Source: VRUE01 sp963717375 (GTDB taxonomy: Bacteria > Actinomycetota > Thermoleophilia > Solirubrobacterales > 70-9). From it: a stretch of DNA of 64,000 nucleotides. The notes under the pieces were generated by a model. It ran no database searches and was not told the DNA's origin. It was given only the letters and a program-made list of their open reading frames with translations. A program made the translations under genes and the position numbers. The stretch covers positions 1,612,001 through 1,676,000 of the forward strand of contig OY970329.1 in NCBI GenBank assembly GCA_963717375.1, written 5' to 3'. Positions 34,112-41,601 of this stretch are shown piece after piece. Positions within the stretch are counted from its first letter, which is position 1. Each line of letters starts with the position of its first letter.

Positions 34112-34798
34112 TCAGCCGAGGACGTTGCCCGCCAAGGCACCGACCTTGAAGCCGTCTTCCTGCTTCAGCGGCATCGCGTAGACGGTTTTGTCGGCGCCGT
34201 AGTAGATGAGGAAGCTCTGGTCCCCGTCGGAGCGGAGGCTGCCGGCGTCGACGGTCGTGATGTCCCGCCATTCTCCGGCCGAGAGATGGCTGGTGAAGGC
34301 CGCGAGAAAGGAGGCACAGCCCTTGTTCTTGAGGGTGGTTGATTTCGTCGCAAGCTGTTCCATCTGTTCTTCCATTTCCTTCGAGAGGTAGGAGCAGGCT
34401 TCCGCCCAGTCGCCGCTGGCGCGGGCGACGAAGAAACTGTGCACGGCTTCCGCCGCTTCCTGAAGTTCCGATTCGTCGCCCTCCTCGCCGAATTCCTGGA
34501 TGCTGTTGTCGCCACCCTTGACGATGAACTGTTCCGAGCCACCGCCGGAGACCTTCAGCGGCGTTTCGACTTCCTCGGCGCTGAAGCCGCTCGAGCCCGT
34601 TTCCGACGAGCTTTCGCCGGCATCGTTCTCCCCTTCGGTGCCGCCTCCCGAGCCGTTGTCCTGGCCGCTTGTCGCGCTCCCGGTTGAGCTCGAGTCGCTC
34701 GATCCCGAGTCCGAACTGCCGCAGGCGGCAAGGAGCAGCGCGACGAGCGCCGCGATGGCAAGTACTGCGATCGGCCGTGTGCCCCCCCTGGTCACCAC
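34112..34798 (-). CDS. Secreted lipoprotein with Ser/Gly-rich linker
   Basis: 228 aa beginning with a lipoprotein signal peptide and lipobox LAAC (Cys at about residue 26). About 45 residues of Ser/Gly/Asp/Glu low-complexity linker follow, then a globular domain (about 90-228) with VHSFFVARASGDWAEACSYLSKEM. That segment is like small NTF2-like or DUF4878-type domains in other exported proteins. Glutamate is mostly GAA. Divergent from a TetR gene, with a possible operator between them, so it may be the regulated target. Function unknown. Confidence 0.75.
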   Translation of the reverse strand: MVTRGGTRPIAVLAIAALVALLLAACGSSDSGSSDSSSTGSATSGQDNGSGGGTEGENDAGESSSETGSSGFSAEEVETPLKVSGGGSEQFIVKGGDNSIQEFGEEGDESELQEAAEAVHSFFVARASGDWAEACSYLSKEMEEQMEQLATKSTTLKNKGCASFLAAFTSHLSAGEWRDITTVDAGSLRSDGDQSFLIYYGADKTVYAMPLKQEDGFKVGALAGNVLG

Positions 34799-34813
34799 GG
34801 AGGATTGTATTGG

Positions 34814-34832
34814 CTGGCACGCTTATTGCCAG
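34814..34832. promoter_or_regulatory. Inverted repeat CTGGCA-N7-TGCCAG, possible TetR operator
   Basis: A perfect 6-bp inverted repeat with a 7-base spacer sits between the divergent lipoprotein and TetR genes, 16 bases from the lipoprotein ATG. Size and position fit an operator for the adjacent TetR protein, but binding is only inferred. Confidence 0.35.
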
Positions 34833-34897
34833 GTCTGAAATGGAGACACCGCGGTACAGGACTCGCGAGCCGACGGTTTCTGGTTTACAGTCTTGGG

Positions 34898-35587
34898 GTG
34901 GCTTCAGGTAGACGCACGGCTAGGCTGAGCGAGCGGCTGCCAAGGGGCCGGCACGGGTTGCCGCGGGAGGCCGTGACGGATTCCCAGCGCACCCGCATCC
35001 TGCAGGCGATGATTGAGGTCGTCTCCGAGCGCGGCTACCCGGAGACCCGCGTGGTCGACGTGATCGGCGTCGCCGGGGTCTCGAGAAAGACGTTCTACGA
35101 ACTTTTCTCCAGCAAGGAGGATTGTTTTCTGGCTACGTACGACGTGCTTCTCGGCAATCTCCTGGGCGACACGGCGCGCGGGTTCGAGACGAAGCCCGGC
35201 GCCCCCTGGGCAGAGCGCGTCTCAGCCGGCCTCGGCGAGCTGCTCAAACACTTGGCCGAGCATCCCGACGAGGCGCGCTTCGCGATTGTCGAGGTGCTCG
35301 CTGCGGGGCCAAAGGCGCTCGCCCGCCGCGACGCGGCACTGCGACAGTTCACCGGGTTTCTCGACGCCGGCCGCGCCGAGACCTCGGTGGAGCTACCGGG
35401 AATCACCTCGCTCTCACTAGCGGGCGGCATCAACGAGCTGCTCTACAGCGAGATCCTGCACGGCGCCGCGGCGAGGCTGCCGGGCCGCCTGCCGGACCTG
35501 ATGTTCTGGATCACGCTTCCTTTTCTCGGCCCGGACGGGGCGGCAAAAGAGCGCGAGCGGACCCGTCTCTCGATGCTCGAAGGCTAG
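34898..35587 (+). CDS. TetR-family transcriptional regulator
   Basis: The GTG at 34898 (MASGRRTARLSERLPRG) gives 229 aa; the frame extends to 34805 but that part covers the promoter region. The helix-turn-helix lies at about residues 30-75: RILQAMIEVVSERGYPETRVVDVIGVAGVSRKTFYELFSSKEDCFLATYD, typical of TetR. The C-terminal ligand domain is helical and unassigned. It is divergent from the lipoprotein gene, whose shared upstream region it probably controls along with its own. Confidence 0.88.
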   Translation: MASGRRTARLSERLPRGRHGLPREAVTDSQRTRILQAMIEVVSERGYPETRVVDVIGVAGVSRKTFYELFSSKEDCFLATYDVLLGNLLGDTARGFETKPGAPWAERVSAGLGELLKHLAEHPDEARFAIVEVLAAGPKALARRDAALRQFTGFLDAGRAETSVELPGITSLSLAGGINELLYSEILHGAAARLPGRLPDLMFWITLPFLGPDGAAKERERTRLSMLEG

Positions 35588-35734
35588 CCGCGGCGCTGTT
35601 AAGCCGCTCTTTTCAGTGAATGCCGGGGTTTATCTAGATTGCGAGGCTGGTAATTTGGGCATTGGAGGGATACACCAAGGCTTTCGATGGCCGGGGCTGA
35701 GACGGCCAGGCCGCAAAGGAGAGAGATAGAGCAC

Positions 35735-36517
35735 ATGCGCAAGCGTTTGATTTCAATACTGGCTCTGGGGACGGTAGTCGCCGTCGTCGTGGGCGGAGTA
35801 GCTATCGCCAAGAAGTACCCACCGACGATCGTCAAGGCCGGCAACCTAGTCCTGACCCTCAATGGCGGCTTCAGCCCGACCGCGCTGCCGAAGACCACAC
35901 CGGCGGCGATCACGCTGAACCTCGAAGGAAAAATCGCTACCGCTGACGGCACTCACCCGCCGGCGCTGCAGGAAGTGGTGGTCGAAACCGACAAGAACGG
36001 CTCGATCAACCCCAAGGGTGTGCCGGTCTGCACCTCGGGCAAACTGCAGGCGCAGGACACCGCGCATGCGGAAGCGATCTGCAAGGAAGCGATCATCGGC
36101 ACCGGCATCACCAACGTCGAGGTCGAATTCCCTGAATCGAAACCGTTCATCGCCAAAAGTAAGCTGATCGCCTTCAACGGCGGTACCAGCGGCGGCAAGA
36201 CGACGATCTACATTCACGCCTACCTGTCGTCCCCCGTATCGGCCGCGGTTGTCACCACGGTCAAAGTCTCGAAGGTCCACAACGGCCGCTTCGGCCTGAA
36301 ATCTGTGGCGACGATCCCCAAGATCGCCGGCGGCAGTGGTTCGGTGAAGGAATTCCGCCTCACGCTGCACCGTGACTTCACCTACAAGGGTAAGAAGCAG
36401 AGTTACTTCCTCGCCAAGTGCCCTGATGGACATCTCAACGCCCACGCGACGTCGATTTTCTCCGACGGCTCGAAACTGGTCGGTGACTTCGTCCGCTCCT
36501 GCACCCCGAAGGGCTAA
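35735..36517 (+). CDS. Secreted protein of the GNLVL/VGTG family
   Basis: ATG 35735, behind AAGGAGAGAGAT (35716-35727), gives 260 aa with an N-terminal helix/signal (LISILALGTVVAVVVGGVAIA). The mature part shows VKAGNLVLTLNGGFSPTALP, HPPALQEVVVETDKNGSINPKGVPVC, CKEAIIGTGITNVEVEF and a C-terminal CPDGHLNAHATSIFSDGSKLVGDFVRSC. This matches the protein at 17162-17920 throughout. Beta-rich, with four conserved cysteines. An intrinsic terminator follows. Function unknown; probably cell-surface. Confidence 0.82.
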   Translation: MRKRLISILALGTVVAVVVGGVAIAKKYPPTIVKAGNLVLTLNGGFSPTALPKTTPAAITLNLEGKIATADGTHPPALQEVVVETDKNGSINPKGVPVCTSGKLQAQDTAHAEAICKEAIIGTGITNVEVEFPESKPFIAKSKLIAFNGGTSGGKTTIYIHAYLSSPVSAAVVTTVKVSKVHNGRFGLKSVATIPKIAGGSGSVKEFRLTLHRDFTYKGKKQSYFLAKCPDGHLNAHATSIFSDGSKLVGDFVRSCTPKG

Positions 36518-36548
36518 CGAAGCACTTCGTCTTTAGGACGAAAAGGGG

Positions 36549-36582
36549 AAGAAAGGGCGGCCATCGGGCCGCCCTTTCTTTT
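36549..36582 (+). terminator. Intrinsic terminator after the secreted-protein gene
   Basis: A perfect 14-bp stem (36549-36562 with 36567-36580) around a 4-base loop ATCG ends in a T-rich run, 32 bases after the stop of the gene ending at 36517. It may also serve the leftward gene ending at 36620, because the left arm gives an A-rich/T-rich mirror. Confidence 0.85.
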
Positions 36583-36619
36583 GCCGATTACCTCTGAAGG
36601 GTGATCGGCGGAGTGGTCT

Positions 36620-37336
36620 CTAGCGGCGCGGGTCGTCTGGGTCGGCCGAGGGGATCAGGCCCTCGGCCTCCTGGCGCCGCTCGCCCCTTCGCAGCATGCG
36701 CTGGGTGAGGATCGCGATGCTGAGGATCGCGGTGGCTCCGAGGCTTAGCTGGACGCTGAGCAGCCCCTGGCGCGTCCAGTAGACGTCGCGCAGGTCGAGC
36801 AGCAGCGCCGCCTCGTCGAAGGTCAGCCCCATGCCGACCCCCGTGGTCACCGCCAGCTTCTCTTCCAGCGCCTCGTCGTCGGTCAGCAGCGCCGTGGTCC
36901 CCGAGGCGAAGGCGATCAGGATGCCGGGGACGAAGTGGTGGATGTGGCGCCCGCCGACGCTGACGTTGCGGAAGGGCCACCACTCATCGCGGATCCCCCA
37001 GGTCGAGATCCGCACCAGGGCGAAGGAGGCGAGGAAGCCGGCGAGCAGGTTGAAGAGAACCGTTTCGGTCCGTGGTGCCTCGCTGTAGCCGCTGACGGCG
37101 ACGCCCACCGTGTCGAGGGCGGCGGCGGGCGCGACCTCGACCAGGCGCTCGCCATCGTCCTCTTGATGGGCGCGACGACGCAGCATGCGGCCGAACTGCC
37201 CGGCCAGAACAACCCCAGCGCCACTGAGGGAGACGGCAGCGAGACCGACCGTGGCGCGCTCCGAGCGCCCCCAGCCAAATCGCGTCCTCGCGCGGGCGCG
37301 ACGGGTGAGGCGGGTCGGCAGGCGGGGCGAGCCCAT
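36620..37336 (-). CDS. Integral membrane protein with GGRHIHHFVPGI motif
   Basis: The 238-aa protein has a basic N-terminus and five or so helices. A conserved histidine cluster WPFRNVSVGGRHIHHFVPGILIAF joins two of them, and LTFDEAALLLDLRDVYW with further charged residues sits in a later loop. This combination recurs in uncharacterised actinobacterial membrane proteins. The His and Asp residues could bind metal, but this is a guess. It is the last gene of the leftward run that includes rpsF-ssb-rpsR-rplI, starting 25 bases after rplI. Confidence 0.7.
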   Translation of the reverse strand: MGSPRLPTRLTRRARARTRFGWGRSERATVGLAAVSLSGAGVVLAGQFGRMLRRRAHQEDDGERLVEVAPAAALDTVGVAVSGYSEAPRTETVLFNLLAGFLASFALVRISTWGIRDEWWPFRNVSVGGRHIHHFVPGILIAFASGTTALLTDDEALEEKLAVTTGVGMGLTFDEAALLLDLRDVYWTRQGLLSVQLSLGATAILSIAILTQRMLRRGERRQEAEGLIPSADPDDPRR

Positions 37337-37360
37337 GCCGCGCAGCCTAACGGGGAAGGG

Positions 37361-37813
37361 CTAGCGTTCCTCGGTGACGATCGTCTTCACCGAGGCGACG
37401 GCGCCATCGGCGAGCTCGATCTCAACCATGTGGGTGCCGATCTCTCGGATCGGCTGCTCGAGGCGGACCTTGCGCCGGTCGATGCGCAGGTCGCGAGCGT
37501 CTTGGATCGCGTCGACGATCTCCTTGGCCCCGACGGAACCGAAGAGCTTGCCGTCCTCGCCCGCCCGCTGGTAGATCGTCAGCACCGTCTTGGAGAGCAG
37601 CGACGCTGCCTGCTCTTCGCGCTCGGCACGAGCTTTTTCCGCTTTCTCTGCCGCCGCGCGGCGTTGCTGCGCTGCCTCCAGCGCGCCAGGCGTGGCGGCG
37701 GCGGCAAGCTTGCGGGGAATCAGGAAGTTGCGCAGATAACCGGGGGAGACATCGACCGGATCGCCGCGGCGGCCGAGCTCGTCGACGTCCTCGAGCAGGA
37801 TGGCCTGCGTCAT
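37361..37813 (-). CDS. rplI: 50S ribosomal protein L9
   Basis: 150 aa with the bL9 N-domain MTQAILLEDVDELGRRGDPVDVSPGYLRNFLIPRKLA, a long Ala/Glu/Arg linker helix and a C-domain (GKLFGSVGAKEIVDAI...VEIELADGAVASVKTIV). bL9 sits near the L1 stalk and helps reading-frame maintenance. Its ATG overlaps the rpsR stop (TGATG). A longer frame reaching 38122 on this strand is a shadow of rpsR. Confidence 0.96.
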   Translation of the reverse strand: MTQAILLEDVDELGRRGDPVDVSPGYLRNFLIPRKLAAAATPGALEAAQQRRAAAEKAEKARAEREEQAASLLSKTVLTIYQRAGEDGKLFGSVGAKEIVDAIQDARDLRIDRRKVRLEQPIREIGTHMVEIELADGAVASVKTIVTEER

Positions 37814-38076
37814 CAACGCTCTCCGACGTAAGGCAGGAGGGCGATCTCCCTCGCTCGCTTCACCGCCACCGAGAGCTGGCGCTGGTGCTTGCGAGAGAGC
37901 CCCGTGACGCGACGGCCGCGGGTCTTCCCCTTGTCGGAGAGGAAACGGCGCAGCAGGTTGAGGTCCTTGTAGTCGACCGCCTCGGAGTTGATCCGCGTGT
38001 ATTTGCGCGGACGCGTGCGGTCGTCGCGGCGACCGCGCCGGGGTGTCGATGCCGTTGAGTCGTTGGTCCTGGCCAT
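37813..38076 (-). CDS. rpsR: 30S ribosomal protein S18
   Basis: The ATG at 38076 gives 87 aa with the bS18 core YTRINSEAVDYKDLNLLRRFLSDKGK and TGLSRKHQRQLSVAVKRAREIALLPYV. An upstream in-frame start at 38112 would add 12 residues and run into the palindrome. No zinc-binding cysteines are present, so this is a C-minus type S18. It is in the standard rpsF-ssb-rpsR-rplI order. Confidence 0.95.
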   Translation of the reverse strand: MARTNDSTASTPRRGRRDDRTRPRKYTRINSEAVDYKDLNLLRRFLSDKGKTRGRRVTGLSRKHQRQLSVAVKRAREIALLPYVGER

Positions 38077-38098
38077 GCGGGTTCGGAATCCTACAGAT

Positions 38099-38217
38099 AA
38101 AGGGCCTGACACCGACGGACACTGCGCGGGGCGGCGTCCTCAGTCGGTCACGTGCAGAGCACGCTTCGCTCCCTGCGTCCTTGCCCCGCTTGGTCCGTCG
38201 GTGTCAGCGAACCCTTA
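38099..38217. repeat. About 119-nt palindromic element between ssb and rpsR
   Basis: Outer arms 38106-38120 and 38193-38207 are perfect 15-bp complements. They extend outward as AAGGG/CCCTT after small bulges, and inward as GCGGGGC (38126-38132) with GCCCCGC (38183-38189). The loop of about 50 bases contains smaller inverted repeats. The right edge touches the ssb stop codon. It interrupts the ribosomal-protein operon, where it could attenuate or process the mRNA. Its sequence is not the same as the 39.4/40.0 kb elements. Confidence 0.75.
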
Positions 38218-38682
38218 AAAGGGGATGTCGTCGTCTCCGCCACCACCGGCTGCTGCGCCGGCGAAGTCGGAGGCATCGGCCGGCACGTCGCTGCTGGGAC
38301 TGAAGCCGCCGCCCTGGCCGCCTTCGCCACCGGAACCGTCACGCGAGCCGAGGAACTGGACCGAGTTGGCGATGATCTCGACGCTCTGCCGTTTTCCGCC
38401 GCCCTCTTTGGCCTCCCACTCGCGCCAATCGAGGCGACCTTCGATCGCTACCGGCCGGCCCTTGGAGAGATAGTTGGCGCAGTTCTCGCCCTGCGCGCCC
38501 CACACGGTCACATCGAAGTAGTTGGGCTTGTCGACCCATTCGCCCGTCTGGCCGTCCTTGCGGCGGCTGTTGACGGCGACGCGCAGCTTGCAGACCGAGG
38601 TCCCACCCGGCGTGCTGCGCAGCTCCGGATCGCGGGTCAGATTTCCGGTGACGACCACCACGTTCACGTTTGACGCTGCCAC
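38215..38682 (-). CDS. ssb: Single-stranded DNA-binding protein
   Basis: The GTG at 38682 (MAASNVNVVVVTGNLTRDPELR) lies 9 bases behind GAGGAG and gives 155 aa; a TTG at 38691 is less likely. The OB fold (about 1-110) has WVDKPNYFDVTVWG and SKGRPVAIEGRLDWREWE. A Gly-rich linker leads to the acidic tip DDDIPF that binds partner proteins. It is in the conserved rpsF-ssb-rpsR context and is separated from rpsR by a long palindrome. Confidence 0.96.
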   Translation of the reverse strand: MAASNVNVVVVTGNLTRDPELRSTPGGTSVCKLRVAVNSRRKDGQTGEWVDKPNYFDVTVWGAQGENCANYLSKGRPVAIEGRLDWREWEAKEGGGKRQSVEIIANSVQFLGSRDGSGGEGGQGGGFSPSSDVPADASDFAGAAAGGGGDDDIPF

Positions 38683-38834
38683 AGCTCTCAACTCCTCTGA
38701 ATCGTTGTCTGGATTTCAGTCTAAGAGCGCGAGCGGCGCGACTCGCCCCCCTTGAGCCGCAATCTCCGCACAAATACGCGGCCGATCGGCCTGGAACGGG
38801 ACGTCGGGGGCCGATTCGCGGCCCGGCGGGTGGT

Positions 38835-39356
38835 CTACTCGGCGGCGGCGGGCTCGTCGACGCTGGGCGCGTCAACGGTCTCAGCAGCGTCAACGACCTC
38901 GACGGTCTCAACCACCTCGGCGACCTCAGCGGGCGAGTCGTCGCCCGCGTCGTCTGCCTCGGCCGGAACCGTGGCGGGGCGGCCACCCTGCGGACCGCGA
39001 TCGCGGTCACGGGAAGCGCCATGAACCGGAGCCGCCACGGTGGGCGGCACCAGCACCGGCGCGTCGGGATCGACTTTGAAGATGCGGAAGCGCAGCACGC
39101 CGTCCGCTATCCGCAGGTTGTGGCCAAGCTCATCGAGCAACTCGCTGGGCGCCTCGAAACGGAACCAGCGATAGTCGGCCTCGGTGCGCTTGTTGATCTC
39201 GTAGGCCATCTTGCGCAGGCCCCATTTGTTCTCGTGCTTCAGGGTCCCTTTGGCCTCGATCCGCGTGCGGACGTCCTGCGCCAGCACGTCGCGACCGGCC
39301 TCATCTGGGCCGGGGTCCAACATCAGGACAAGCTCGTATTCGCGTGGTGCTGCCAA
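38835..39356 (-). CDS. rpsF: 30S ribosomal protein S6 with acidic C-terminal extension
   Basis: The S6 fold occupies residues 1-98 (REYELVLMLDPG, KGTLKHENKWGLRKMAYEINKRTEADYRWFRFEA, ADGVLRFRIFKVD). Another 75 residues of Ala/Val/Asp/Glu-rich tail make it 173 aa, longer than the usual 95-130. Acidic tails on S6 are known, but this one is long and repetitive (VVETVEVVDAAETVDA). TTG start at 39356. It heads rpsF-ssb-rpsR-rplI; element A lies 46 bases upstream of the start. Confidence 0.93.
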   Translation of the reverse strand: MAAPREYELVLMLDPGPDEAGRDVLAQDVRTRIEAKGTLKHENKWGLRKMAYEINKRTEADYRWFRFEAPSELLDELGHNLRIADGVLRFRIFKVDPDAPVLVPPTVAAPVHGASRDRDRGPQGGRPATVPAEADDAGDDSPAEVAEVVETVEVVDAAETVDAPSVDEPAAAE

Positions 39357-39401
39357 AGCGGCGAGGGACTATAGCGGCGTCGGACGAGTTGGCCCGGGTG
39401 G

Positions 39402-39512
39402 GCGGGGGTCGGGTGTCACTCCCCGCTCAACTTTTTCGGTGATGAGGCTGGGGCAGGCAGAGATTGGAACGCCGAAAAGTACAAGCCGCGGGGAGTGGCA
39501 CCCGACCCCCGC
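39402..39512. repeat. Palindromic element copy A (111 nt)
   Basis: Outer arms 39402-39426 and 39488-39512 match at 24 of 25 positions, and the exception is a G-T wobble. Inner arms CTTTTTCGG (39431-39439) and CCGAAAAGT (39472-39480) close a 32-nt loop. The two halves differ at the junction (CTCAAC versus GGCTTGTAC), which gives the element a direction. It ends 2 bases from the stop of the small gene at 39515. A homologous, inverted copy lies at 39993-40106. Confidence 0.9.
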
Positions 39513-39514
39513 GA

Positions 39515-39946
39515 TCAACGCGGGGCGAACTCCAACGAGCCATCGTCCGGAGGAGCAGGTTCCGGCGCAGGTGCCGGAACGCTTGGCGGAGGAGTTTCCG
39601 GCGGCGACGCGGACGAGGCCGCTTCTTCAGGAGCTTCCGGCGTTGGTGGTGGTGCAGGCGGTGGGGTCGGAACGAGGCGTTCTTTGTTCTTTTGCTTGGG
39701 CTGACGATGCGCGGGGTGAGCCCGCTTGCGCCGCGGATGGACGTGCTTGGGATGTGGCCGGACTGGCGCTCGCTTGGCCGCGACGACCTTGACCGGCGCT
39801 TCTATCATCGGCAATCCCACATCAGCAGGCACCGGCGGTGGCTCGGGAGCCCTCAACAAGCTCGGTGCCACCCGCAACGCCAGAAGCACCAAAGCTCCCG
39901 CAAGGAGCACAACGCCAGCTTGAGACCAGCGAATCCGGAGACGCAT
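39515..39946 (-). CDS. Small membrane-anchored proline/histidine-rich protein between two palindromic repeats
   Basis: 143 aa: one N-terminal helix (QAGVVLLAGALVLLALRVAP), then a low-complexity exterior part. Residues about 55-90 are basic and His/Lys/Pro-rich; residues 90-140 are Pro/Ala/Glu-rich. No fold is recognised. It is flanked on both sides by inverted copies of the same palindromic element, 2 bases from one and about 46 from the other. It could be a wall-spanning protein. The proline bias makes chance coding possible, but the signal-anchor argues for a real gene. Confidence 0.5.
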   Translation of the reverse strand: MRLRIRWSQAGVVLLAGALVLLALRVAPSLLRAPEPPPVPADVGLPMIEAPVKVVAAKRAPVRPHPKHVHPRRKRAHPAHRQPKQKNKERLVPTPPPAPPPTPEAPEEAASSASPPETPPPSVPAPAPEPAPPDDGSLEFAPR

Positions 39947-39992
39947 AACGAGCTAAGCCCTCAGGTCGCGGAGTTCTCCCCAGCGGTCGGGT

Positions 39993-40106
39993 GGAGAGGG
40001 TCAGGTGGCCCTCCACGCGGCTTGTACTTTTTCGGCTTTCCGCCCACTGCCTGCCGCCAGCTCTCCACCGAAAAAGTTGAGCGGGGAGGGCCACCTGACC
40101 CTCTCC
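39993..40106. repeat. Palindromic element copy B (114 nt), inverted relative to copy A
   Basis: Outer arms 39993-40014 and 40085-40106 are perfect 22-bp complements. Inner arms ACTTTTTCGG (40026-40035) and CCGAAAAAGT (40068-40077) close a 32-nt loop. The right half, read in reverse, matches copy A's left half at 32 of 36 bases, and the left half matches A's right half. The loops share GGCAGGCAG (reverse strand at 40047-40055) and are equal in length. The right edge reaches the first base of the otsA stop codon. Confidence 0.9.
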
Positions 40107-41572
40107 TACGCCACGCTCTCGCGCAACTCCGCGATATCAGCGAGCTGGTCATCAACCCAGTCCCCGGGATTCCGCGAGAAGACCAGCTCCTTGAGCCGCT
40201 GTGCCCGCAGCCGCCGCTCCTCGGGGTCCATCGTCAGCGCTCGGTAGATCGCGTCGGCCTGCTCCTGGATGTCGAAGGGATTGACCGAGAGGGCGCAGTC
40301 GGCGAGCTCCTCGTGGGAGCCGGTGTTCTCGGAGAGCATCAGGACGCCGTCGCGGGTATTGACCGCCGGTGCCTCCTTGGCGACGAGGTTCATCCCGTCG
40401 AAGAGCGAGTTGACCATCAGCAGGTCGAAGTGCTTGTAGCGGGCCACCGCCTCGGGGAAGTTCTCGTAGACCTTGAGGTCGATCGGCATCCAGTCGGTGG
40501 TGCCGTGGCGGTGGTTGACGACCGCGACCAGGGCGTTGATCCGCTCCATGTACTCGGCGTACTCGACCACGTCCTCGCGCGAAGGCTGCAGGTGGGCGAT
40601 GAAGGTGACCTGTTCGCGGAACTCCGGGTGCTGGGTGAGGAAGACGTCGAAGGCGGTGAAGCCGCGCAGCACGTTCTTCGAGAGGTCGGCGCGATCGACG
40701 CGGATGATCAGGTGCTTGCGGCGGCGCTCCAGGACCTCGCGCTCGGCCGCCGCCACCTCGGGCGACTCGGCCGCTCGCCGCAGGCGTTCGGCGTCGATCG
40801 AGAGCGGGTAGGCGCGGGTCAGGGTCTGGCCGCCAGCGTGATGGACCACGCCGAGTTCGTAGTCGACGTCGGCCTCGAGCAGTTCGTCGCAACAGCGCAG
40901 GAAGTTGATGCAGTAGTGGCCGGTGTGGAAGCCGATGATGTCGTTGGCGAGCATGCCGCGGAAGAGCGCCTCGCGGATCCGGCCAGGCAGGATGCGCCAG
41001 CTGTCGGGCTGGGACCAGGGGATATGGACGAAGTGGTGGAGGAAGACGTCCGGACGCTCGGCCCGGATCATCCCCGGTGCGGTGTAGAGGTGGTAGTCGT
41101 GCAGCATTACCAGCGGCCGCTCGCGGCCCTCGATCTGGCCCAGCACCGCGTTGGCGATGTCGCGGTTGACCGCCTGGTATCCAAAGTCCCAGGCGTCGAG
41201 CTCCTCCTGGCGGATGTCTGGCGCGTTGGAGAGGTCCCAGAGGTAGTGCTGAATGAACCAGAGGATCGGGTTGGCGATCACGTTGTAGAAGCGGTCGTAG
41301 GCCTCGTTGTCGCTGTCGACCAGCAGCACGCGGTAGTCGATGCCGTCGATCGAGAGCTCGGCCGGGCCGCCGCTCTCTTCGGAGACGACGACGTCCTCGT
41401 CGGTCATCGCCGAGGCGATCCAGAGCGCGTTGCGGTGGGAGACCAGGCCGGAGAGGGCAGTGACCAGGCCGCCACCGCCGCGCCGCACCGTGCGCTCCCC
41501 CTGTTCGTCAAGCTCGAACTGCGCCGGGCCCCGGTTCGAGACGATGATCAGTGGGTCCGAGCTGTCCGCCAC
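40106..41572 (-). CDS. otsA: Trehalose-6-phosphate synthase (GT20)
   Basis: The 488-aa protein begins SDPLIIVSNRGPAQFEL and has RRGGGGLVTALSGL, WVHDYHLYTAPGM-like LVMLHDYHLY, HIPWSQPDSWRILPG, GFHTGHYCINFLRCC, RVDRADLSKNVLRGFTAF (donor site) and LFDGMNLVAKEA. All are hallmarks of OtsA/GT20 enzymes, which join a nucleotide-glucose and glucose-6-phosphate. No OtsB phosphatase is fused or adjacent. It follows treT by about 30 bases in a leftward operon. Confidence 0.92.
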   Translation of the reverse strand: MADSSDPLIIVSNRGPAQFELDEQGERTVRRGGGGLVTALSGLVSHRNALWIASAMTDEDVVVSEESGGPAELSIDGIDYRVLLVDSDNEAYDRFYNVIANPILWFIQHYLWDLSNAPDIRQEELDAWDFGYQAVNRDIANAVLGQIEGRERPLVMLHDYHLYTAPGMIRAERPDVFLHHFVHIPWSQPDSWRILPGRIREALFRGMLANDIIGFHTGHYCINFLRCCDELLEADVDYELGVVHHAGGQTLTRAYPLSIDAERLRRAAESPEVAAAEREVLERRRKHLIIRVDRADLSKNVLRGFTAFDVFLTQHPEFREQVTFIAHLQPSREDVVEYAEYMERINALVAVVNHRHGTTDWMPIDLKVYENFPEAVARYKHFDLLMVNSLFDGMNLVAKEAPAVNTRDGVLMLSENTGSHEELADCALSVNPFDIQEQADAIYRALTMDPEERRLRAQRLKELVFSRNPGDWVDDQLADIAELRESVA

Positions 41573-41601
41573 TCGCCCAGACTACCCCGGGACTTGCCGC
41601 T

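Noticed and set aside
37361..38122. Single 253-codon frame covering rplI and the rpsR region
   Set aside because: Only its end is L9; the upstream part is rpsR read in the wrong frame.
38099..38217. Plain intrinsic terminator after ssb
   Set aside because: Loop is about 50 bases, arms are bulged, there is no proper T run for the leftward transcript, and rpsR follows in the same operon.
38099..40106. All three palindromes as one repeat family
   Set aside because: The 38.1 kb element shares only short motifs with the 39.4 and 40.0 kb copies; just the latter two are clearly homologous.
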